Positions 1 through 5,611 of a DNA stretch of 5,611 nucleotides are shown piece after piece. Positions within the stretch are counted from its first letter, which is position 1. Every line of letters begins with the position of its first letter. The notes beneath the pieces are model-generated. The model searched no databases. It had not been told where the DNA came from and saw only the letters and a list, made by a program, of their open reading frames with translations. Source of the stretch: an uncultured beta proteobacterium (GTDB lineage: Bacteria > Pseudomonadota > Gammaproteobacteria > Burkholderiales > Burkholderiaceae); NCBI GenBank assembly GCA_903938955.1, contig CAJAFJ010000179.1, positions 1 through 5,611 on the forward strand. Reading direction: 5' to 3'. The translations under genes were made by a program, and so were the position numbers.

Positions 1-1280
1 CACAGTTGCCCCGCGACTTGGTCGGAGATGCCATGCGCTTGCAACAGGTGCTGATCAACCTGTGCAGCAATGCAGTCAAGTTCACCAGCCAAGGCGAAGT
101 GGTGCTGTCCGTGACGGTGGCCCAACTTGACGAAGCGCAGGCGACGCTGACGTTCAGCGTGCGCGACACCGGCCTGGGCATTGCCCCCGAAAACCAGGCC
201 CGCATTTTTAACGGCTTTACGCAGGCAGAAGCCTCGACCACGCGCCGCTTTGGCGGCACCGGACTGGGCGTGGCCATCAGCCAGCGCTTTGTCGCGCTGA
301 TGGGCGGTGATCTGCAGCTCAAGAGCGTGTTGGGCCAGGGGAGCGAGTTTTACTTCAGCATCACCTTGCCACGGGCACGGACCGAACAGGTTGCTGAAAC
401 GGCGGCACTTGCACCAGCCCCGCGCATGCTGGACGAACCCTGGCGGATGCTGGTGGTGGACGACAACCCGACCGCCCGTGACGTGCTGGCGCGCATGGGT
501 CAGTCGCTGGGCTGGACGATGGAGGTGGCCGCCAGTGCGGAACAGGCCCTGAAACGGCTGCAACAGCAAGCAGAACAAGGCCTTCGCTACCAAGCCGTTT
601 TTATCGACTCGCCACTGTCTGGTGCCAACGGCGAGCCCACCCTTCAGGCCCTGCGTGCGGCAACATCGTCAAGCGCGACACCTGTCATCGCCATGGTGAC
701 GCCCCATGAGCGCGAGCGGCTGACACAGCGTAGCGATGCAGACCCCGGACTGGATGGATTTTTAGCCAAGCCGGTGACCGCCTCCATGATGTTTGACGCC
801 GTCATGGAAGCCCGTGCCAACCATCACCCGGACCGCCCCTCGCAAGCCCCGGTGAGCACTGAGGCGCCGGACAAAGTCCAGCGACTCCGGCACATGCGCC
901 TGCTGGTGGTGGAAGACAACTTCGTCAACCAACAAGTGGCCCAGGAGCTACTGGAGAACGAAGGCGCCACGGTGACCCTGGCGGGCAACGGCCAGGAAGG
1001 CGTGGAGGCGGTGGCCGCAGCCAACCCGCCGTTTGACGTGGTCCTGATGGACTTGCAGATGCCGGTGATGGATGGCCTGACGGCGGCGCGCCACATCCGC
1101 ACCGAACTCAAACGGCTCACGCTGCCCATCGTGGCCATGACGGCCAACGTCATGGCCAGCGACCGCGACGCCTGCCTGGCTGCCGGCATGAACGACCATG
1201 TGGGCAAACCCTTTGACCTGAACAACCTGGTGCGGGTGCTGCGCCAACAAGCCGGCCGGGAGACCACCGAGGCGTTATAA
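1..1280 (+). CDS. Hybrid sensor histidine kinase, C-terminal part (HATPase-REC-REC), 5' truncated by the window
   Basis: This is the C-terminal end of a two-component hybrid kinase; the reading frame is open from the first bases. With the Leu codon at position 6 as residue 1, a HATPase_c domain spans about 1-122. It has an N box (N18, N22), a G1 box D54-T-G-L-G58, the F box 'IFNGFTQAE' and a G2 box G84-T-G-L-G88. A first receiver spans about 146-270 (D152/D153, D201, T232, K255) and a second about 297-415 (E303/D304, phospho-acceptor D349 in 'MDLQMPVMDG', T379, K401). In the family, autophosphorylation occurs on a His in an upstream dimerisation domain, here outside the window, with transfer to receiver Asp residues. 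The protein stops about ten residues after the second receiver and has no HPt domain, so a separate phosphotransfer partner is possible. Receiver 1 has lost the usual 'MPGxDG' loop but keeps its Asp. The sensed signal cannot be deduced. The gene ends at TAA 1278-1280, overlapping the convergent tyrS gene. Confidence 0.93.
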   Translation, partial: QLPRDLVGDAMRLQQVLINLCSNAVKFTSQGEVVLSVTVAQLDEAQATLTFSVRDTGLGIAPENQARIFNGFTQAEASTTRRFGGTGLGVAISQRFVALMGGDLQLKSVLGQGSEFYFSITLPRARTEQVAETAALAPAPRMLDEPWRMLVVDDNPTARDVLARMGQSLGWTMEVAASAEQALKRLQQQAEQGLRYQAVFIDSPLSGANGEPTLQALRAATSSSATPVIAMVTPHERERLTQRSDADPGLDGFLAKPVTASMMFDAVMEARANHHPDRPSQAPVSTEAPDKVQRLRHMRLLVVEDNFVNQQVAQELLENEGATVTLAGNGQEGVEAVAAANPPFDVVLMDLQMPVMDGLTAARHIRTELKRLTLPIVAMTANVMASDRDACLAAGMNDHVGKPFDLNNLVRVLRQQAGRETTEAL

Positions 1281-2522
1281 GCCCAGCGTCACCTTGGCAA
1301 ACTTGCGCTTGCCGACCTGCACCACGTAGGTGCCGGCGAACAGCTTCAGCCCCTTGTCGCTGACCACGCTGGAGTCAATGCGCACGCCACCACCGTCAAT
1401 CAGGCGGTTGCCCTCGCCACTGGAGGCGGCCAGTCCGGCCATTTTCAGCAAGGCGCCAATACCCACCGGCGCGCCGCCCTCACCCAGCGGCAACGACACC
1501 TCGGCAATCTCGTCCGGCACGCCGCCCTTGCTGCGGTTGATGAAATCCTGCTCGGCCACGTCAGCCGCGGCGGCGGAATGGAAACGCGCGGTGATCTCTT
1601 TGGCCAGCGCCACCTTGGCGTCTTTCGGGTTGCGACCCGCCGCTACTTCAGCTTTCAAAGCAGCAATCTCAGCCTCGCTCTTGAAGCTCAGTAAGGTGTA
1701 CCAGCGCCACATCAGCACGTCTGAAATGCTCAAGACCTTGGCAAACATGGTGTTGGCGTCTTCGCTGATGCCAATGTAGTTGTTTTTGCTCTTGGACATT
1801 TTCTCGATGCCGTCCAGCCCTTCCAACAGCGGCATGGTCAAAATGCACTGCGGCTCCTGGCCGTATTCGGCTTGCAGATGACGCCCCACCAACAGGTTGA
1901 ACTTCTGGTCCGTGCCGCCCAGTTCCAGGTCGCTCTTCAACGCCACCGAGTCATAGCCCTGCATCAGCGGGTACAAAAACTCATGCACGCTGATCGGCGT
2001 GCCAGACTTGAAACGGTCATGAAAATCGTTGCGCTCCATCATGCGCGCCACCGTGTACTTGGCCGCCAGCTCAATCATGCCGCGCGAACCCAAGCTGTCG
2101 CCCCACTCGCTGTTGTAACGAATCTCGGTTTTGGACGGGTCCAGCACCATCGACGCCTGCTTGTAATAAGTCTGCGCGTTGATCTCGATCTGCTCCTTGG
2201 TAAGAGGCGGGCGCGTCGTGTTGCGGCCCGACGGGTCGCCAATCAGGGTCGTGAAGTCACCAATCAAAAAGATGACCGTGTGACCCAAATCCTGCAACTG
2301 GCGCATCTTGTTCAGCACCACGGTATGACCGATGTGGATGTCAGGCGCCGTCGGGTCCAGGCCCAACTTGATGCGCAGCGGCGTGCCCGTGGCTTCGGAA
2401 CGGGCCAGTTTTTTGAGCCAGTCCTCTTGCGGAATCAGTTCTTCACAGCCCCGCAAAGACACGGCCAGCGCCTCCCGGACACGATCAGTTACAGTAAATT
2501 TGGGAGCCAGGGCTTGATTCAT
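1275..2522 (-). CDS. tyrS: Tyrosine--tRNA ligase (KMSKS-type, type 2 TyrRS)
   Basis: This is the cytoplasmic class I aminoacyl-tRNA synthetase that activates tyrosine with ATP and charges tRNA-Tyr. The protein has 415 residues, close to the usual 400-430. The Rossmann catalytic core carries the ATP signature H63-I-G-H66 within 'LGLDPTAPDIHIGH' and the second signature K241-M-S-K-S245. The 'GGTDQKFNLLVGR' stretch (about 202-214) is a conserved part of the tyrosine and ATP pocket. An S4-like tRNA-binding domain fills roughly 350-412 ('RLIDGGGVRID' near 373-383). KMSKS rather than the E. coli KFGKT places it in the second bacterial TyrRS subfamily, from family knowledge. The ATG at 2520-2522 gives a normal N-terminus. 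Its Shine-Dalgarno is weak: AAGAA on the minus strand, complement of 2531-2535, 8 bases upstream. All signature residues are intact. The gene diverges from the M23 peptidase gene and converges on the kinase gene; no clear intrinsic terminator follows it. No T-box leader is apparent. Confidence 0.97.
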   Translation of the reverse strand: MNQALAPKFTVTDRVREALAVSLRGCEELIPQEDWLKKLARSEATGTPLRIKLGLDPTAPDIHIGHTVVLNKMRQLQDLGHTVIFLIGDFTTLIGDPSGRNTTRPPLTKEQIEINAQTYYKQASMVLDPSKTEIRYNSEWGDSLGSRGMIELAAKYTVARMMERNDFHDRFKSGTPISVHEFLYPLMQGYDSVALKSDLELGGTDQKFNLLVGRHLQAEYGQEPQCILTMPLLEGLDGIEKMSKSKNNYIGISEDANTMFAKVLSISDVLMWRWYTLLSFKSEAEIAALKAEVAAGRNPKDAKVALAKEITARFHSAAAADVAEQDFINRSKGGVPDEIAEVSLPLGEGGAPVGIGALLKMAGLAASSGEGNRLIDGGGVRIDSSVVSDKGLKLFAGTYVVQVGKRKFAKVTLGL

Positions 2523-2547
2523 AAGGGTTTTTCTTAATACGGTGGAG

Positions 2548-2578
2548 TTGAGCGAAGTTATACTCGTCGTTCGCTCAA
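2548..2578. promoter_or_regulatory. Perfect 9-bp inverted repeat around a -10-like hexamer in the divergent tyrS / M23 control region
   Basis: The arms TTGAGCGAA (2548-2556) and TTCGCTCAA (2570-2578) are exact reverse complements separated by 13 bases, with arm centres 22 bp apart, about two helical turns. Between them lies TATACT (2559-2564), a -10-like hexamer reading toward the peptidase gene. The overlapping GTTATA (2557-2562) reads TATAAC on the other strand, toward tyrS. No good -35 element is found at the right distance for either. The arrangement could be an operator for a dimeric regulator acting on both divergent genes, or a hairpin in a leader transcript. The repeat is directly visible; any regulatory role is inference. 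Confidence 0.45.
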
Positions 2579-2651
2579 GCGCCTGATTTTAATTCCTCAA
2601 GCATGAGCCCCTTCTTTGTCTGTTCGGTTGCGTACACGCCAACCCTTACCT

Positions 2652-2655
2652 GGAA
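2652..2655 (+). promoter_or_regulatory. Candidate ribosome binding site supporting a TTG start at 2664
   Basis: GGAA sits 8 bases before the TTG at 2664. It is the only purine-rich Shine-Dalgarno-like run suitably placed before any of the in-frame candidate starts of the M23 peptidase (TTG at 2616, 2628 and 2664). It therefore decides the start chosen for that gene. The match is short, so this is moderate evidence. Confidence 0.45.
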
Positions 2656-2663
2656 CGCCTCCT

Positions 2664-4013
2664 TTGTTAAATCGAATCATCCACGCCGGGAATGCGCTTG
2701 TCGCCTTCTCCCGCCAGTCTCTCCAGCAGCACCCCAAACGACTCACCGCGCTCATCGCCGCCCTCATGCTCGGCGGGGGTGGTGGCGCCTTTGCGGTCGC
2801 CAGTTTTGCCCCTGACGCCGCCAGCCTGCCCGTGCGCGAAGTGGTCGAATCCGTGCAACCACTGCCGCTGAATACCGCGTCCGACCTGAACATTCCCGCC
2901 TTCAAGCTGTTCCGCTCTGACGTCACCCGATCCAGCGACACGGCCAACACCCTGCTCAAACGCCTGGGCATTGACGACGCCGAAGCCGAAGCCTTCCTGC
3001 GCTCCGACCCCACCGCCCGCCTTTTGCTCGGACGCAATGGCCGCAACGTCACCTCTGAAGCGACCGACAGCCACACCCTGCTCAACTTGAGCGCCCGCTG
3101 GAGTGCCGACACCGAAGGCTTCTTTAATCGCCTGGTGATTGAAAAAACCCCTAGCGGCTTTAGCTCACGGATCGAAACTGCCGCCCTGACCGCCACCTCG
3201 CGGCTCGCCAGCGGCAGCATCCAGACCTCGCTCTTCGCCGCGACCGACGACGCCCGAATTCCAGACGCTGTGGCGACCCAAATTGCTGAAATTTTCTCCA
3301 GCAACATCGACTTCCACCGCGCGCTGCGCAAGGGCGACCAATTCTCCGTGGTGTACGAAATCCTCGAAGGCGACGGCGAACCACTGCGTTCCGGCCGGGT
3401 GCTGAGCGCCGAGTTTGTCAACGCGGGCAAAGCCTTCCAGGCCCTGTGGTTCCAGGAACCCGCCGCCAGCAAGGGCGGCTACTTCACGCTGGACGGCCAA
3501 AGCCTGCGCCGCTCCTTCCTGGCCTCGCCGATGGAGTTTTCCCGAATCAGCAGCGGCTTCAAAATGCGTTTCCACCCCATTTTGCAAGCCTGGAAAGCCC
3601 ACCTCGGTGTTGATTACGCGGCCCCCACCGGCACCCCGGTGCGCAGCATTGGCGACGGTGTCGTTGAGTTTGCCGGCGTGCAAAACGGCTTTGGCAACGT
3701 GGTTTTCATCAACCACGGCAACAACCGCGTCACCGTCTACGGTCACCTCAGCCGCATCAACGTGCGCAAGGGCCAGGCTATCACCCAGAGCCAGAACATC
3801 GGCTTGGTCGGCGCCACCGGCTGGGCCACCGGACCGCATCTGCATTTTGAAATCCGCGTGAACGGCAAACCGACCGACCCCATCACCGTCGCCCGCCAAA
3901 GCGAGTCTGTGACTGTCACTGCGGCGGCCAAGCCGCTGTTTACCAAGCTGGCGTCCAACGCGCGGCTTGAACTCTCCGCCGCTGCATCCATTCAAGTCAC
4001 CAGCGCCCAGTAA
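2664..4013 (+). CDS. Membrane-anchored M23 family murein endopeptidase (MepM/YebA-like)
   Basis: This is a probable zinc metallo-endopeptidase of the peptidase M23 (LytM) family that cuts peptide cross-links of peptidoglycan in the periplasm. With the TTG at 2664 it has 449 residues, close to E. coli MepM. A basic stretch precedes one hydrophobic Gly/Ala-rich segment (about 26-48), read as a signal anchor. A middle region of about 165-260 ('IAEIFSSNIDFHRALRKGD') matches the domain that precedes LytM in MepM/Csd3 proteins. The LytM domain spans about 309-405. Zinc ligands H313, D317 ('HLGVD') and H394, and catalytic H361 ('YGHLS') and H392 ('GPHLHFE'), are all present. A low-complexity tail of about 45 residues follows. 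No ATG or GTG exists upstream of the hydrophobic segment, the frame is closed by TGA at 2604-2606, and the first ATG (2766) would split the anchor, so a TTG start is needed; a TTG at 2616 would add 16 residues. It diverges from tyrS and is probably co-transcribed with anmK, 7 bases downstream. Activity against DD- or other cross-links is not determinable here. Confidence 0.9.
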   Translation: MLNRIIHAGNALVAFSRQSLQQHPKRLTALIAALMLGGGGGAFAVASFAPDAASLPVREVVESVQPLPLNTASDLNIPAFKLFRSDVTRSSDTANTLLKRLGIDDAEAEAFLRSDPTARLLLGRNGRNVTSEATDSHTLLNLSARWSADTEGFFNRLVIEKTPSGFSSRIETAALTATSRLASGSIQTSLFAATDDARIPDAVATQIAEIFSSNIDFHRALRKGDQFSVVYEILEGDGEPLRSGRVLSAEFVNAGKAFQALWFQEPAASKGGYFTLDGQSLRRSFLASPMEFSRISSGFKMRFHPILQAWKAHLGVDYAAPTGTPVRSIGDGVVEFAGVQNGFGNVVFINHGNNRVTVYGHLSRINVRKGQAITQSQNIGLVGATGWATGPHLHFEIRVNGKPTDPITVARQSESVTVTAAAKPLFTKLASNARLELSAAASIQVTSAQ

Positions 4014-4020
4014 GCGAGCC

Positions 4021-5136
4021 GTGCCGGCACTTTTCATCGGACTGATGTCCGGCACCTCCCTGGATGGGGTTGACGGCGTCATCGCCGAGATCAGCGACAC
4101 CCACCTCAAGGTGCTGGCGCACTGCACCGCACCGTTGTCGCCCACCCTGACCGACGAACTGCTGGCCCTCAACAGCCCCGGCGCCAACGAGCTGCACCGT
4201 GCCGCGCTGGCCGCCAACGCCCTGGTGCGCATCTACGCCGACGTGGTGACGCAGTTGCTTGAAAAGTCTGGCACAGCACGCACGCAAGTGACGGCCATCG
4301 GTGCCCACGGCCAGACTGTGCGCCACCAGCCCCAAGCCGTTGACGGCACCGGCTACACGCTGCAACTCAACAACCCGGCGCTATTGGCCGAACTCACCGG
4401 CATCGATGTGATTGCAGACTTCCGCAGCCGCGACGTGGCTGCGGGCGGTCAAGGCGCGCCCTTGGTGCCCGCCTTTCACCAGTCCGTCTTTGGCCGTCCT
4501 GGCGACACCGTGACTGCGCTGAATATCGGCGGCATCTCCAACCTCACCGTACTCGGTCCACAAGGAACTGATGATGTTCTGGGCCTTGACTGCGGCCCCG
4601 GCAACGCGCTGATGGATGCCTGGTGCCAACAGCACCGGAGCCTGCCGTTTGATAACAATGGCGCCTGGGCGGCAAGCGGGCAGGTTCATGCCGACTTGCT
4701 GGCGGTCTTGCTAAGCGACCCCTATTTCAAGCTACCAGCCCCCAAAAGCACCGGGCGTGATCTTTTCAACCCGGTCTGGCTGGACCGCATGCGGGAACCA
4801 TTTCAGGCGGTAGCGGCCGTCGACGTGCAAGCCACCTTGACTGAATTAACTGCCAGCTCATGCGCGGCCAGCGTCAACCGCTATGGCATTGAAAGCCAGC
4901 AACTGATTGTGTGCGGCGGAGGTGCCTTCAACGGCCACCTGATGCGGCGACTGCAGGCGCTACTGCCCGCGCTGGTGGTCAGCTCATCGCAAGCGCACGG
5001 CTTGCCGCCCCTGCAGGTCGAAGCGGCTGCCTTTGCCTGGCTGGCCCGCAAAACCAGTTTGCGCCAAACCTCAAGCCTGCAAAAAGTAACGGGCGCCAGA
5101 GGCGCCCGCATATTGGGATCAATCTACCCAGCCTGA
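4021..5136 (+). CDS. anmK: Anhydro-N-acetylmuramic acid kinase
   Basis: AnmK is a cytoplasmic kinase of cell-wall recycling. It uses ATP to open and phosphorylate 1,6-anhydro-MurNAc, giving MurNAc-6-phosphate, which MurQ normally processes next. The GTG at 4021 gives 371 residues (E. coli enzyme 369) and an N-terminus running straight into the family motif 'FIGLMSGTSLDGVDG' (about 5-19). Other signatures are 'AHGQTVRH' (95-102), 'IADFRSRDVAAGGQGAPLVP' (131-150), 'NIGGISNLT' (168-176), 'LDCGPGNALMDAW' with probable catalytic base D190, 'KSTGRDLFNP' (242-251), 'VCGGGAFN' (297-304) and the C-terminal 'GARILGSIYPA'. An upstream TTG at 3967 would add 18 residues unlike the family and overlap the M23 gene by 47 bases, so I prefer GTG. 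The start lies 7 bases after the M23 stop with only a weak purine run (AAGCGAG), which suggests coupled translation. Near its 3' end the coding sequence also carries a minus-strand terminator-like hairpin. No murQ is visible in the window. Confidence 0.95.
   Translation: MPALFIGLMSGTSLDGVDGVIAEISDTHLKVLAHCTAPLSPTLTDELLALNSPGANELHRAALAANALVRIYADVVTQLLEKSGTARTQVTAIGAHGQTVRHQPQAVDGTGYTLQLNNPALLAELTGIDVIADFRSRDVAAGGQGAPLVPAFHQSVFGRPGDTVTALNIGGISNLTVLGPQGTDDVLGLDCGPGNALMDAWCQQHRSLPFDNNGAWAASGQVHADLLAVLLSDPYFKLPAPKSTGRDLFNPVWLDRMREPFQAVAAVDVQATLTELTASSCAASVNRYGIESQQLIVCGGGAFNGHLMRRLQALLPALVVSSSQAHGLPPLQVEAAAFAWLARKTSLRQTSSLQKVTGARGARILGSIYPA
5077..5108 (-). terminator. Probable rho-independent terminator of erpA, embedded in the 3' end of anmK
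   Basis: Bases 5090-5108 form a perfect 8-bp GC-rich stem (CGGGCGCC / GGCGCCCG) with a 3-base loop. Read on the minus strand it is followed at once by TTACTTTTT (complement of 5081-5089), a classic U-tract. It starts 49 bases past the erpA stop, so it fits as the erpA terminator. On the plus strand the bases after the stem are not T-rich, so it appears to act in one direction only. The whole element lies inside anmK codons, ending 25 bases before the stop codon TGA. Confidence 0.72.
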
Positions 5137-5157
5137 GACCGGGCCCCGTTGACGGGA

Positions 5158-5520
5158 TTAAGAGAAACTGGACCCGCAGCCGCAAGTCGTCGTGGCGTTC
5201 GGGTTCTTGATCACAAACTGCGCACCCTGCAAGTCTTCCTTGTAGTCAATCTCGGCGCCCACCAGGTACTGGTAGCTCATGGCGTCAATCAACAAGGACA
5301 CCCCATTTTTTGACATGATGGTGTCATCTTCGTTGGTGATTTCATCAAAGGTGAAACCATACTGAAAGCCGGAACAACCACCACCCTGCACAAACACGCG
5401 CAGTTTCAACTCCGGGTTGCCCTCTTCGGCAATCAGGTCGGCCACCTTGGCGGCAGCGCTGTCGGTGAAGAGGATTGGGCTTGGCATTTCAGTCTGGATA
5501 TTTTCTGCGAAGGCACTCAT
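5158..5520 (-). CDS. erpA: Iron-sulfur cluster insertion protein ErpA (A-type carrier)
   Basis: ErpA is a small cytoplasmic A-type carrier (HesB/IscA family) that receives Fe-S clusters from the assembly machinery and passes them to target apoproteins; in E. coli these include enzymes of isoprenoid synthesis. The product has 120 residues (E. coli ErpA 114). It has the three family cysteines: C49 in '[12 protein letters not shown]', and C113 and C115 in the C-terminal 'TTCGCGSSF'. The 'QFVIKNPNA' stretch before the CGC motif and the full length fit ErpA better than IscA, though the paralogues are similar. The ATG at 5518-5520 follows a good Shine-Dalgarno, GGAG on the minus strand (complement of 5527-5530), at 6-base spacing. 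A candidate -10 lies further upstream. The gene is convergent with anmK (21 bases between stop codons), and its likely terminator lies inside anmK. Nothing is missing or truncated. Confidence 0.95.
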   Translation of the reverse strand: MSAFAENIQTEMPSPILFTDSAAAKVADLIAEEGNPELKLRVFVQGGGCSGFQYGFTFDEITNEDDTIMSKNGVSLLIDAMSYQYLVGAEIDYKEDLQGAQFVIKNPNATTTCGCGSSFS

Positions 5521-5548
5521 GGGTTGCTCCGTTTTATTTGCTTTCGTA

Positions 5549-5554
5549 ATTGTA
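5549..5554 (-). promoter_or_regulatory. Candidate -10 element of an erpA promoter
   Basis: The minus-strand hexamer TACAAT (complement of 5549-5554) matches the sigma-70 -10 consensus at five of six positions and lies 28 bases upstream of the erpA ATG. No convincing -35 element is seen 16-18 bases further upstream. In E. coli erpA is controlled by the Fe-S regulator IscR, but I could not recognise an IscR site here. The candidate rests on one hexamer in an AT-richer stretch. Confidence 0.35.
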
Positions 5555-5611
5555 CAGGAATTTGCTCACGAATCTGGCTGGCTGCTTTTTGTCGCCAACA
5601 CCAGTGGGGGC
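5555..5611. other. Non-coding remainder upstream of erpA, nothing recognised
   Basis: These bases lie upstream of the candidate erpA promoter and run to the window end. I see no supported gene start or end, no strong hairpin and no RNA gene. In related genomes a ribosomal protein operon (rplM-rpsI) often lies upstream of erpA, but no rpsI 3' end is visible here, so this cannot be claimed. Confidence 0.4.

Noticed and set aside
824..1267. A 147-codon minus-strand open frame opposite the second receiver domain
   Set aside because: The plus-strand receiver is canonical over the same span; the antisense frame is Ser/Arg-rich with no family resemblance.
1872..2537. A 221-codon open frame on the plus strand opposite tyrS
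   Set aside because: It is rich in Arg, Gln, His and Val, as expected for a reverse-frame shadow of a conserved gene, and has no domain. tyrS on the other strand is unambiguous.
2603..2815. ATG at 2603 opening a 70-codon plus-strand frame, considered as an alternative start for the M23 peptidase through a frameshift, or as a small leader gene
   Set aside because: It is in a different frame from the peptidase, has no Shine-Dalgarno before it, and its peptide becomes an Arg/Pro-rich shadow of the peptidase N-terminus. The peptidase frame needs no correction.
3165..4232. A 355-codon open frame on the minus strand across the M23 gene and the start of anmK, and a 291-codon one at 2597-3472
   Set aside because: Both lie antisense to genes with clear family motifs, show low-complexity composition typical of GC-rich shadow frames, and have no recognisable domain.
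5144..5157. Small inverted repeat CCCG-TTGA-CGGG after anmK as a plus-strand terminator
   Set aside because: The stem is only 4 bp and is followed by ATTAAG rather than a T-tract, so it is too weak to call.
5555..5611. Possible rpsI 3' end or RNA element at the right edge of the window
   Set aside because: No ribosomal protein S9 C-terminal codons, strong hairpin or tRNA-like fold could be seen in the bases available.
1..5611. Defence system, mobile element, CRISPR array or other novel cassette
   Set aside because: All coding space is taken by five recognisable chromosomal genes with short intergenic gaps. No transposase, terminal repeats, direct repeat arrays or tRNA attachment sites were found.

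Overview
The window looks like an ordinary chromosomal segment of a Burkholderiales betaproteobacterium, most likely a member of Comamonadaceae related to Rhodoferax or Polaromonas. This is inferred from the GC-rich coding style, the protein sequences (a KMSKS-type TyrRS, a betaproteobacterial ErpA and a HATPase with the 'FTQAEASTTRRFGGTGLG' motif) and the gene order tyrS / M23 peptidase / anmK / erpA. I recognised these families by eye and ran no search.

Layout: (1) Positions 1-1280, + strand, hold the 3' part of a hybrid sensor histidine kinase: HATPase, a divergent receiver and a canonical receiver. Its 5' end lies outside the window. (2) Positions 1275-2522, - strand, hold tyrS. It converges on the kinase gene, and the two CDSs overlap by six bases in a palindrome that supplies both stop codons. 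(3) Positions 2523-2663 are the divergent control region between tyrS and the peptidase gene. It carries a perfect 9-bp inverted repeat around a -10-like hexamer. (4) Positions 2664-4013, + strand, hold a membrane-anchored M23 murein endopeptidase of the MepM type, followed after 7 bases by anmK (4021-5136, + strand). (5) Positions 5158-5520, - strand, hold erpA. It converges on anmK, and its probable intrinsic terminator lies inside the last codons of anmK. (6) Positions 5521-5611 are the erpA leader and promoter region.

The M23 peptidase and AnmK form a coherent pair. The first opens peptidoglycan cross-links in the periplasm. The second phosphorylates the 1,6-anhydro-MurNAc that returns to the cytoplasm during wall recycling. 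TyrS (translation) and ErpA (Fe-S cluster delivery) are housekeeping neighbours without a direct functional link to that pair.

I see no mobile element, CRISPR array, RNA gene or defence system, and I do not believe the window holds a novel biological system. The points worth a second look are small: non-ATG starts, stop codons and a terminator embedded in coding sequence, a candidate divergent operator and one unusual receiver domain.
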